DNA of 64,000 nucleotides from an uncultured Desulfobacter sp. (GTDB taxonomy: Bacteria > Desulfobacterota > Desulfobacteria > Desulfobacterales > Desulfobacteraceae). Below are positions 54,151 to 62,226 of this stretch, in pieces (the stretch's first letter is position 1; every line of letters begins with the position of its first letter). Below the pieces are notes generated by a model, which had not been told where the DNA came from, did no database searches, and was given only the letters and a program-made list of their open reading frames with translations. Position numbers and translations under genes: made by a program. The stretch lies in NCBI RefSeq assembly GCF_963666145.1, contig NZ_OY762614.1, forward strand, positions 3,090,501 to 3,154,500, given 5' to 3'.

Positions 54151-54477
54151 ATGGATCGGAATAAAATAAATGACGCATTGGGCCTGGGGCATCTGAGCAC
54201 GGCAAAATACCTTGTCGGATTTGTCCTGGCTGTAATATTAACCATTGTTTCCTTTGGACTTGCATCCTTTCAGGGGGCAACATCTTATGCGCTGCCCGGC
54301 CTGTTTATCGCAGCAATTTTCCAAATGCTGGTGCATCTCCACTTTTTCCTGCATTTGGACAGATCTTCAAAACAGCACTGGAATTTGATTACCCTGGCTT
54401 TTTCAATCCTATTGATATTTATCTTTGTTGGCGGGTCAATATGGGTCATGGCAACTTTGAATTCGCGAATGATGTAA
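54151..54477 (+). CDS. cyoD: Cytochrome bo3 quinol oxidase subunit IV
   Basis: This 108-residue protein has three membrane helices and the CyoD-like motif MLVHLHFFLHLD in the second. It helps assembly of the CuB site of subunit I. It ends the cyoABCD operon. The haem O synthase gene cyoE does not follow, so haem O would have to come from an enzyme encoded elsewhere. Confidence 0.92.
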   Translation: MDRNKINDALGLGHLSTAKYLVGFVLAVILTIVSFGLASFQGATSYALPGLFIAAIFQMLVHLHFFLHLDRSSKQHWNLITLAFSILLIFIFVGGSIWVMATLNSRMM

Positions 54478-54878
54478 TGGCAGGACTCACTATTTTTTAC
54501 GGTGGTGTCCTTGTTGGTGAGCTGAATTGAAAATCTGGAAAATCAAATCAAGGAGCTGAGTCGAAGGCTTCCCTCCGGCCGGGCTTCATTTTTCGGTTGA
54601 ACAACGCCCTCAAAAAATCCCTGTTAACTCATACTTCTCTCAAACACAATGAAAATTGAATGGTGTTGGTTGGACCAAACGAATTTTCACAACTAATTTT
54701 AGACTCATGGGTCACCATACCTCAATTCAGACCCTCAGAATTTATAACTATTTTTAGACTTTAGTTGATATTCGGATACGATTTGTTTAGGATCATCGCT
54801 TTTTATGATATATTTTCAAGAGCATTTCATGTTGAAAAGCTGCAGGTTTTTGAAAGAGATTAACATTAGGGAGATATT
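54478..54878. other. Intergenic region between cyoD and purT
   Basis: A 400-bp AT-rich gap. A short open stretch around 54526-54600 reads IENLENQIKELSRRLPSGR before a stop and may be a coding remnant of a coiled-coil protein. A consensus-like promoter lies at 54765-54793. No other gene is supported. Confidence 0.5.
54765..54793 (+). promoter_or_regulatory. Candidate sigma70 promoter of purT
   Basis: TTGATA and TAGGAT are spaced by exactly 17 bp, about 85 bp upstream of the purT ATG, in AT-rich DNA. No purine operator was recognised. Confidence 0.5.
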
Positions 54879-56057
54879 ATGATTGGAACACCATTTACCA
54901 GCACAGCAACAAAAGTGATGATGCTTGGATCTGGAGAGTTGGGAAAAGAGGTCGTCATTGAACTACAGAGATTCGGCGTTGAAGTTATCGCCGTAGATAG
55001 TTATGAAAATGCGCCGGCGATGCAGGTTGCAGATAGATGCTATGTTATCTCTATGCTTGATGGTGATGCATTAAGAAAAATTATTGAAGATGAAAAACCA
55101 ACCATGGTGGTGCCGGAAGTTGAAGCAATTGCTACAGATACATTGGTAGAATTGGAAAAAGAAGGTGTTAATATCATCCCAACTGCAAAAGCTGCAAAAC
55201 TTACAATGGATAGAGAAGGGATTAGGGATTTAGCCGCTGTAGAGTTAGGTCTAAAAACATCAAACTATAGATATGCAGATACCAAAGAGGCGTTCTTAAA
55301 GGCCGTCAGTGACGTAAAAATTCCCTGCGTTGTTAAACCTGTTATGAGTTCTTCCGGTAAGGGCCAGAGTACAATTAAAAGTGAATCTGATATTAACCAC
55401 GCCTGGGATTATTCCCAAAGTGGGGGAAGAACCGGAGAAGGACGGGTTATTGTTGAAGGCTTTATTGATTTTGATTATGAAATCACACTTTTGACCATTA
55501 GACATAAAGATGGGACAAGTTATTGTGCGCCCATTGGACACAGACAGGAAGATGGCGATTATCAGGAGTCTTGGCAGCCACAGGCCATGAGTGATAAGGC
55601 GCTTGCATCTGCCCAGGATATGGCAAAAAAAGTTACTGATGCGCTTGGCGGATGGGGACTTTTTGGCGTCGAGCTTTTTGTTAAAGATGATGAAGTGATT
55701 TTTAGTGAAGTGTCTCCGCGTCCACACGATACAGGACTTGTAACAATGATTTCCCAGGATTTAAGTGAATTTGCTCTCCATGCAAGAGCCATTTTAGGAC
55801 TTCCTATTCCAAACATTGTGCAGCATGGGCCTTCGGCTTCGTCTGTGATTTTGGCAAGAGGAATTTCTGAAAATATTACATTCTCAGGTGTTGAAAATGC
55901 ACTGGCAATAGAGAATACACAGATTAGACTGTTTGGAAAACCAAAGGTGAATGGCAAGAGAAGAATGGGTGTTGCGGTTGCAAGGGCGAATTCCATTGAA
56001 GAAGCCAGAGAGAATGCAAATAAGGCGAGTGCATCTGTAAAAGTTGAGTTGTTATAA
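54879..56057 (+). CDS. purT: Formate-dependent GAR transformylase
   Basis: This 392-residue ATP-grasp enzyme matches PurT throughout: KVMMLGSGELGKEVVIELQR, VVPEVEAIATDTL, CVVKPVMSSSGKGQS, and FSEVSPRPHDTGLVTM. It uses formate, ATP and glycinamide ribonucleotide in step 3 of purine synthesis, independent of folate. AGGGAG precedes the ATG. The coding sequence is visibly AT-richer and uses more AGA/AAA codons than the neighbouring genes, which suggests horizontal acquisition. It stands alone with its own promoter. Confidence 0.96.
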   Translation: MIGTPFTSTATKVMMLGSGELGKEVVIELQRFGVEVIAVDSYENAPAMQVADRCYVISMLDGDALRKIIEDEKPTMVVPEVEAIATDTLVELEKEGVNIIPTAKAAKLTMDREGIRDLAAVELGLKTSNYRYADTKEAFLKAVSDVKIPCVVKPVMSSSGKGQSTIKSESDINHAWDYSQSGGRTGEGRVIVEGFIDFDYEITLLTIRHKDGTSYCAPIGHRQEDGDYQESWQPQAMSDKALASAQDMAKKVTDALGGWGLFGVELFVKDDEVIFSEVSPRPHDTGLVTMISQDLSEFALHARAILGLPIPNIVQHGPSASSVILARGISENITFSGVENALAIENTQIRLFGKPKVNGKRRMGVAVARANSIEEARENANKASASVKVELL

Positions 56058-56129
56058 TTGAAGGTTTGAGCTTTTTTATTCTATTTTTTATGCACAATTG
56101 ATAGACTCTTTCGGTTGTTATTCGTTAAA

Positions 56130-57098
56130 TCAGTGTGCCGCAGGCGATGTGGGTTCAACCACATAGATCGGGGCAGGGATTTTCTCCGTTGTGATAAAGA
56201 TTTTTCCACTGGTGTGGTCCAGCCCCAATGCCTCGCGCTGGACCAGGGCTTTAGAGCGGTCCGGCAGCGTGATCTGGAGGGGATGCCTTGAAAATGCCTG
56301 GTCCCATGTCTGGTCCGGCGTGCGTGAATATGCATATGCGTGTTTGTAGGTCAAAATGTAAAGGGTGTTCCCGTCGGCACTAATGTCCATGGCCGTGGGG
56401 TGGGAGCGGTATTTGCCATGGGCCTGCTTTTGATTTTTCGGGATTGGCCCGGGGATGGGTTTGATTGTCGCCACAGCCCGGGCCGTATACATGAATTTTT
56501 TGCCGTCCATATCCAGGGGCAGTTCATATAGAATCGGTACGGCGGTGCGTTTGCTCAGCAGGTAAATTTTCTGGTGTGCCGCATCAACGGCCACGGCTTC
56601 ACAATCCAGGGGGCCGTTTTCATAACTGAAATTCATTTTCCATTCAAGTTCAAGGGTTTCGCTTTGGTTGTCGGCTGCCGGTTCCTTTACACAATAAAGC
56701 GTACTAAAAGGGCGGGCCGACCAGTTGTCGCCCACATCCGCAATGACAAGGAAATCTTCTTCTTTGTACCGAAATCCGGCAAGGTCTTCCCAGTCCCAGT
56801 TTATTGCCCCCTCGATTTTGTATGATTTAAGCAGCTCTCCCTTGGTGGAAAGACCGTAAATTGCAGCTGGATTGCTGCTGTCATTGATAACCCACAACAG
56901 CCCGGGTGTTTTCCGGGAAACAGTTATGCCGGAGACCTCTGGTAACTTAAGGGATGTGATGCGCCCGCAAAGGACCGCATCCTTATATGCTGCATATGCT
57001 GCGGGTGCCGGTGGATGAGGCGTGTCCCCAGGACAGGTTCCCCAGGATAACAGGGTTATAAGGCCTGCGGCCAGGGCCGGGATGAACAGGTGCTTCAT
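56130..57098 (-). CDS. Exported beta-propeller protein
   Basis: This 322-residue protein has a signal peptide (~1-24, ending CPGDT or nearby) and repeated WVINDSSNPAAIY, WEDLAGF, DCEAVAVD and MDISADGNTLYILTY blades that resemble phytase-like/SdiA-regulated beta-propellers. It is probably periplasmic; the activity is unknown. AAGGAAAAG precedes the start. It is 15 bp downstream of cbiK on the same strand, so the two form a probable operon. Confidence 0.78.
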   Translation of the reverse strand: MKHLFIPALAAGLITLLSWGTCPGDTPHPPAPAAYAAYKDAVLCGRITSLKLPEVSGITVSRKTPGLLWVINDSSNPAAIYGLSTKGELLKSYKIEGAINWDWEDLAGFRYKEEDFLVIADVGDNWSARPFSTLYCVKEPAADNQSETLELEWKMNFSYENGPLDCEAVAVDAAHQKIYLLSKRTAVPILYELPLDMDGKKFMYTARAVATIKPIPGPIPKNQKQAHGKYRSHPTAMDISADGNTLYILTYKHAYAYSRTPDQTWDQAFSRHPLQITLPDRSKALVQREALGLDHTSGKIFITTEKIPAPIYVVEPTSPAAH

Positions 57099-57113
57099 TG
57101 GGACTTTTCCTTT

Positions 57114-57965
57114 TCAATAGTGCTTCATGAGATCAAGTGCCCGTTGAATTCTTTGGCAGAAAAACCGGATACACACGTTTCTATATGCAAGGCCCTTGAA
57201 ATATTCCTGTGTCCCGCAGGTGATGGTGGGGCAGTCCACTTCCATTCCCATCCCTTCAAAAATCGTTCGCCAGCTGTCCTTTTCGCCCATAAGGTCTTCT
57301 TGCACATGTATACCGGCCAGAAACAACATGGGGATCAGGCGAATCCGGGTAAACGGTGTCCGGCTATGGTCCTTTTTAATCTGCCCGGCAATCGCCTGGA
57401 TGTTGGGAACCCCTTCCACCGTGGCCGAATAAACATTGTCATACATCCCCGAAACCAGATGATTGATGCCCATATAGATTGTGTTCACCGGATCTGCCGC
57501 CAGAGGCGTTCCGTGCAGGGCAAGCAGGTTGATCTGGTCTTTCCCGGTGAGAAAATCCCCCGATACCTCTTCCAGGACCGCTTCGATAAAACTCCACCGG
57601 TGGCACAGGGTTTCCCCCAATATCACCCGTAACCCGGGAAAATATAACGAAGACTCCCTGACCTGCTGATACTCTGTGCCGGGAAAAACATGCAGGGGCT
57701 GGACAACGGCTTTGCGATACCCGTCGGATTCCACCTTGGCCAGGGTCTCCAGAAGGCTTGGCAGCCCTTTTTTTCTGCGGATGATTTCCGATGTATACGC
57801 CCAGTATATCTGATGGTCGGGAAAAGTTTCGGCAATCTGGGCTTCAACGGCGTCCATGGCTGCCTGGCCGCTGGTCGAAGTGCCAAAGGTTGCAATGATG
57901 ATTGCCGGATGATTTTTAAGTTTGGGCAGCCGCATCTTGCGGCCGATGTAACCATGCTGGTGCAT
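57114..57965 (-). CDS. cbiK: Sirohydrochlorin cobaltochelatase, CbiK type
   Basis: This 283-residue class II chelatase has the CbiK features: AIIIATFGTSTSGQAAMD at the start, the first metal His in VVQPLHVFPGTEY, LLALHGTPLAADP, and the second His in LFLAGIHVQEDLMG. It inserts Co2+ (or Fe2+) into sirohydrochlorin for B12 or siroheme synthesis. There is no signal peptide, unlike the periplasmic CbiK paralogue of Desulfovibrio. The RBS is weak (AAGGGA). It is divergent from the slipin-ABC-TonB operon. Confidence 0.92.
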   Translation of the reverse strand: MHQHGYIGRKMRLPKLKNHPAIIIATFGTSTSGQAAMDAVEAQIAETFPDHQIYWAYTSEIIRRKKGLPSLLETLAKVESDGYRKAVVQPLHVFPGTEYQQVRESSLYFPGLRVILGETLCHRWSFIEAVLEEVSGDFLTGKDQINLLALHGTPLAADPVNTIYMGINHLVSGMYDNVYSATVEGVPNIQAIAGQIKKDHSRTPFTRIRLIPMLFLAGIHVQEDLMGEKDSWRTIFEGMGMEVDCPTITCGTQEYFKGLAYRNVCIRFFCQRIQRALDLMKHY

Positions 57966-58431
57966 ATATAGCGTCCCTTTTTTATTTAAAATTCAAATAA
58001 GTTGAAAAATAATTTTTTTTGTTTTGTTGTGAGGTAAGTCTGGGTGTTGATGGACCAGGCCTGCCCATGGCAGTTAGAAAATGTTTACCATTGGCTTGTG
58101 TCTTCATACAAGTCTTAATTTTATCCATTTTTCGGGTGCAGATACAACTTCTTTGGATTCCTTAATCCCTTTATGGCGTTTCCAATTCTTAAATTCTGAC
58201 AACGCGTTAACGAAACCGTTAAAAAAATAATTTTTTTAACGGCCGGACGTTGGAAACGTTCCGGAAAAAAAGTGTTGACGGGCCCATCTTTCGTATTGTA
58301 GTTGATCAATCTTGCAGCTTAAAAAGTACATATGACGTTTAAAAATACTGCAGCCACTCCTGACCCCATGGAAAATCAGGATTGCTTGAATGTGGCACCG
58401 GCCCCCAGGGTCCGGTGCGAAGGATAGGGTG
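57966..58431. other. Regulatory gap between cbiK and the slipin operon
   Basis: A 466-bp divergent region. It contains an A/T-rich hairpin (58216-58242), a GC hairpin CCGGACGTT/AACGTTCCGG (58243-58264), and a TTGACG-like -35 at about 58274 with weak -10 candidates. The conserved cobalamin riboswitch B12-box was not seen. Confidence 0.55.
58216..58242. terminator. Hairpin CCGTTAAAAAAA/TTTTTTTAACGG
   Basis: A 12-bp perfect stem around TAA is directly followed by a second, GC-rich bulged stem ending in AAAAAAA. As a pair they could be back-to-back terminator or leader structures for the divergent operons, but they may also be operator sites. Confidence 0.5.
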
Positions 58432-59190
58432 ATGATGTTATTGTGGAAAATTGTTTTTGTTTTGCTTATCGCTTTGTTGGGCCTGGGATCTATCAAGATT
58501 AACCGCCAATATGCCCGGTCGGTAGTATTCAGATTCGGCCGCTTGAAGGGTGTAAAAGACGCAGGCGTTTTCTGGATCATTCCCGTGGTGGATCAAATCG
58601 TCCGGGTGGACTTAAGGACCCGTCAACTTGACGTGCCTAAACAGACGATCATCACCCGGGACAATATCAGCGTGGATGTGGATGCGGTGATTTATTATCA
58701 CGTCAATGATCCGGCTCGGGCGGTGGTGGAAGTCGAAGATTACGAAGGGGCCACGGCCCTCATTGCACAGACCATGCTCCGGGATGTTCTGGGGCAGAAC
58801 GAACTGGATTCGATCCTTTCGGACCGGGAGGTCCTGAACCAGAAAATTCAAACCTTGCTTGAAACCGTGACCGCGCCCTGGGGTGTCCATGTTGATATTG
58901 TCACCATTCGCGACATTGCCCTGCCCGAAAATATGCTCCGGGCCATGGCGCGCCAGGCCGAGGCCGAGCGGGAAAGGCGGGCCCGGGTGATTCTGGCGGA
59001 CGGTGAGTGCCAGGCATCCCAGCGGATGAGCGAGGCGGCTAAGGTTTATGAAGCCACACCGGCCGCACTCAAGCTCCGTGAGTTCCAGACCCTGTCTGAA
59101 ATTGCCAAGGAACGTAACCTGATCGTGGTCACCGGCACAACAGATGCCACCGGCACTATGATCGGATGTGCAAAGGCCATTGACCGATGA
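58432..59190 (+). CDS. Slipin/SPFH-domain membrane protein
   Basis: The ATG at 58432 follows GAAGGA by 7 bp; an upstream frame to 58390 lacks an RBS. The 252-residue stomatin-like protein has an N-terminal membrane segment (~3-20) and an SPFH domain (VVFRFGRLKGVKDAGVFWIIPVVDQIVRVDLRTRQLDVP through ARAVVEVEDYEGATALIAQT). It then has a helical AEAERERRARV region and a C-terminal ATGTMIGCA tail. Slipins scaffold inner-membrane microdomains. Its stop overlaps the FecCD permease start, so it is coupled to an ABC importer, an unusual partner. Confidence 0.9.
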   Translation: MMLLWKIVFVLLIALLGLGSIKINRQYARSVVFRFGRLKGVKDAGVFWIIPVVDQIVRVDLRTRQLDVPKQTIITRDNISVDVDAVIYYHVNDPARAVVEVEDYEGATALIAQTMLRDVLGQNELDSILSDREVLNQKIQTLLETVTAPWGVHVDIVTIRDIALPENMLRAMARQAEAERERRARVILADGECQASQRMSEAAKVYEATPAALKLREFQTLSEIAKERNLIVVTGTTDATGTMIGCAKAIDR

Positions 59191-60314
59191 TACACGCGCT
59201 TTTGCGAGCTACCCCGGCGCTTTCCTGGCGGATTCCCGGCAGAACCCGCACCGGAAAAATGACGCCGACCCAGCAGGCCCATGCAGGTTCCGTCCAGGGT
59301 AAATTCTTTTTCCTGGGTGCTCTGCTCCTGCTGCTGATCATTTCGGCCAGTTTCATCATCACCCTGGGACAGGTGCCCATGACTGTCAGCCAGGTTTATC
59401 TTACCCTGGTTGAGCGGCTGATTCCAAGCGGGTTTAACATTGACCCTATGATCGCCCATGTGGTCTGGCACATCCGCATGCCGCTGATCACAGGCACCGT
59501 GATTTGCGGTGTGGGGTTGGGCATCTGCGGGTGCGTGATGCAGGCGGTCTTAAAAAATCCCATGGCAAGTCCCTTTACCCTAGGGATCTCTTCGGGCGCC
59601 CACTTTGGTGTCTCTCTGGCCGCCGTTTTCGGTGTCACCTTCCTGGACGGGCCCTATTTCCTGGTGGGGAATGCCTTTGTTTGCGCGGCCCTTTGCTCGG
59701 GATTCATCATCGCCCTTTCGGCTCTGAGGGGGGCCACGTCCGAAACACTGATCCTTGCCGGCATTGCGGTCAACTATCTGTCCCAGGCCGCCAACCAGTT
59801 ATTTACCTATATTGCCGACGATGAGCAGCGGACCATCATGTCCTACTGGGGCATGGGCTCTCTTTCGGATCTCAACTGGCACAGCCTCGGGTTTTTGGGT
59901 GCCGTCTGTCTGATCTGCCTTCCGTTTCTTTATCGCAATGCCTGGGATCTGAACCTGATGACCACGGGCGATGATTGCGCCAAGAGCATGGGGGTGGATG
60001 CCAACGCGGTTCGTATGTCCGTCATGGTGGTGGCAAGCCTGCTGGTCGCCGCCATTGTCGCCTTTACAGGCGTCATCGGGTTTGTGGGGCTTGTAGCGCC
60101 TCATATCGCACGGATCATCATCGGTAATGATCATAGATTTCTGATTCCGGCATCCGGCGGTATCGGCGGGGCCTTGCTTTTGATTGCCAATACCGTGTCC
60201 ATGAACATCCTGGGCGGCGTTGTCATTCCCGTGGGCATCATCATGTCCATGCTGGGTATTCCCTTGTTTCTCTATCTGATAATCAGGGGTAAACGCCGGG
60301 AGTTCTGGTCATGA
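59187..60314 (+). CDS. FecCD-family ABC transporter permease
   Basis: This 375-residue protein has ~9-10 membrane helices and FecCD signatures: WHIRMPLITGTVICGVGLGICGCVMQAVLKNPMASPFTLGISSGAHFG, and GVIGFVGLVAPHIARI near the C-terminus. With the ATPase encoded next it imports iron complexes, haem or corrinoids. It overlaps the slipin stop by 4 bp and the ATPase gene start by 4 bp. Confidence 0.93.
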   Translation: MIHALLRATPALSWRIPGRTRTGKMTPTQQAHAGSVQGKFFFLGALLLLLIISASFIITLGQVPMTVSQVYLTLVERLIPSGFNIDPMIAHVVWHIRMPLITGTVICGVGLGICGCVMQAVLKNPMASPFTLGISSGAHFGVSLAAVFGVTFLDGPYFLVGNAFVCAALCSGFIIALSALRGATSETLILAGIAVNYLSQAANQLFTYIADDEQRTIMSYWGMGSLSDLNWHSLGFLGAVCLICLPFLYRNAWDLNLMTTGDDCAKSMGVDANAVRMSVMVVASLLVAAIVAFTGVIGFVGLVAPHIARIIIGNDHRFLIPASGGIGGALLLIANTVSMNILGGVVIPVGIIMSMLGIPLFLYLIIRGKRREFWS

Positions 60315-61120
60315 TCAATAAACTGACCGTGAATAATCTGACCTTTGGTTATACCGGCCAGGATGTGCTGCACGACTTTTCCATGGCCATCGGGGACGGT
60401 CAGATTGTCAGTATTGTCGGCCCGAACGGTTCCGGCAAATCCACCCTGATTAAATGCATTGACCGGATTCTTGAGCCCTGTTCCGGCGACGTGCGGGTGG
60501 ACCGCCAGGATCTTTTGAAAATGAACCGGAAGGACGCCGCCCGCAGGATCGCCTACGTGCCCCAGAATTCGTTGCGGGTGTTTGCCCACACGGTCTTTGA
60601 CGTGGTGCTCATGGGACGCAGGCCCCATCTGGGATGGAAGGCCAACGAACAGGATGAGGGCAAAGTGTGGGAAGTGCTCCGGCTGCTGGGTATTGAGGAA
60701 CTGGCATTGGCGTTTTTTAGTGAGTTGTCCGGCGGCCAGCAGCAAAAGGTGCTGATTGCCCGGGCCCTGGCCCAGGATACGGGGGTGCTGCTTCTGGATG
60801 AACCCACCAGCAATCTGGACGTCTGGCATCAGATTGACGTGATGGAGATTCTGCGAACCCTGGTCCGCAGGCAACGGCTTACAGCCGTTATTGCCATCCA
60901 CGATCTGAACATGGCGGCCCGGTATTCCGACCGGATGCTGATGATGAAAAAGGGAAAAATTTTGGCCAACGGTATGCCGGATGACGTGCTGACCCCGGAA
61001 AATCTTGAAGCGGTTTACGGCATAAAAGCCACGGTGAAACGCATCGGGGATTCGCCGTTTGTGATTCCGTTGTCACGGGTTCCCGTTAACGGACACGGTC
61101 GGGCGGCTGTCAGGCGTTAG
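60311..61120 (+). CDS. FecCD-type ABC transporter ATP-binding protein
   Basis: This 269-residue ATPase has Walker A GPNGSGKST, Q-loop AYVPQNSLRVF, signature LSGGQQQKVLIARAL and Walker B LLLDEPTSNLD. It drives the importer with the permease. It overlaps the permease gene by 4 bp; the binding-protein gene follows after 10 bp with GGAGGAAGAG as RBS. Confidence 0.94.
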   Translation: MINKLTVNNLTFGYTGQDVLHDFSMAIGDGQIVSIVGPNGSGKSTLIKCIDRILEPCSGDVRVDRQDLLKMNRKDAARRIAYVPQNSLRVFAHTVFDVVLMGRRPHLGWKANEQDEGKVWEVLRLLGIEELALAFFSELSGGQQQKVLIARALAQDTGVLLLDEPTSNLDVWHQIDVMEILRTLVRRQRLTAVIAIHDLNMAARYSDRMLMMKKGKILANGMPDDVLTPENLEAVYGIKATVKRIGDSPFVIPLSRVPVNGHGRAAVRR

Positions 61121-61130
61121 GAGGAAGAGA

Positions 61131-62186
61131 ATGATTCGAAAAATAAGCGTTTTTATCAGCATACTGATGCTGACAAGTCTTGTTCCGGCAGGCGTCAGGG
61201 GCGTGGGCCCTGTTGCCGGGTTTTGCCGTGAAATCACGGATATGGCTGGCCGCAAGGTCAACATACCGGAAAATATAACCAAGGTGTTGGCCACCTCTCC
61301 GCCGCCGTCGACCTTTGTCTACATGATTGCACCGGAAAAGTTGGGGGGATGGTTTTTTTCCCCAGCCGGACAGGCCCAAAAGTATATCCCGGAAAAATTC
61401 CGGCATATCCCCGTGCTGGGCTGGGGGCGGCAGGTAAGCAACTATGAAGCTTATATTGCCGCGAAGCCCGACTTGGTGTTTACGTCATACGAGCCCGGCA
61501 CCGATGCTTCAAGGGTCGACCTGCTTCAAGAAAAGTTCGGCACCATCCCGGTTGTCTGTGTGGACAATACGCGAGACGCGGTGGGTTATGCGCAAACCCT
61601 GGCGTTTATGGGAGACATCCTTGGCGTGCCCGAGCGGGGCAGGGCGTTGGTCGACTATTATCAAAATGTGTTGCAGGAGGTGCAGCAAAAGGTTTCCGGC
61701 ATTGCCGAAAAGAATAAAATACGGGTCTATTATGCTGAAAAAGAGAACGGGCTGGCCACCGATCCACCCGGTTCCTGTCATTCACAGTTGATTGAGGTGT
61801 GCGGCGGCATCAATGTTGCCCAATGTAAAATCGCATCCGGCCGGGGCATGACCCAGGTGACCATGGAGTCGGTACTGATGTGGCGCCCTGATATCATCAT
61901 TACCACAAGCCCCGAATTTGTCCGGCATGCCTATGAAGATGAAACATGGAAAAAGGTACTCGCTGTCCAGGACCACCGAATCCATTGCGCCCCGCAGATG
62001 CCGTTTAACTGGTTCGACCGCCCGCCCGGGGTCAACCGCATCGTGGGCATCCCCTGGACAGCCCATGTGCTTTATCCAAAAATTTTTCCGGAAAACTGGG
62101 TCGAAACAAAGGTGAAGACCTTTTTCTCCCTGTTTTACCACTATGACCTAAGCGAAGCGGAACTCCTTTCGCTGGTGAGACGTTGA
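61131..62186 (+). CDS. Iron-complex/corrinoid-type substrate-binding protein
   Basis: This 351-residue protein has a signal peptide (~1-25) and the PF01497-type binding fold (EITDMAGRKVNIPENITKVLATSP, PEKLGGWFF, GWGRQVSNYEAYIAAKPDLVF). It ends with FNWFDRPPGVNRIVGIPWTAH, a motif seen in haem- or corrinoid-linked members of the family. It delivers the ligand to the permease-ATPase pair encoded upstream. Which tetrapyrrole or siderophore is bound cannot be read from the sequence. Confidence 0.9.
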   Translation: MIRKISVFISILMLTSLVPAGVRGVGPVAGFCREITDMAGRKVNIPENITKVLATSPPPSTFVYMIAPEKLGGWFFSPAGQAQKYIPEKFRHIPVLGWGRQVSNYEAYIAAKPDLVFTSYEPGTDASRVDLLQEKFGTIPVVCVDNTRDAVGYAQTLAFMGDILGVPERGRALVDYYQNVLQEVQQKVSGIAEKNKIRVYYAEKENGLATDPPGSCHSQLIEVCGGINVAQCKIASGRGMTQVTMESVLMWRPDIIITTSPEFVRHAYEDETWKKVLAVQDHRIHCAPQMPFNWFDRPPGVNRIVGIPWTAHVLYPKIFPENWVETKVKTFFSLFYHYDLSEAELLSLVRR

Positions 62187-62226
62187 AATGGCAGCTTTGT
62201 TGTCAAAAGAAAATGAAGGAAGAGAG

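Noticed and set aside
57090..57632. A 180-codon plus-strand frame inside cbiK
   Set aside because: It is antisense to the clearly functional cbiK with conserved His residues.
57966..58431. A cobalamin riboswitch
   Set aside because: The expected B12-box and GCCACTG core were not found; only unrelated hairpins are present.
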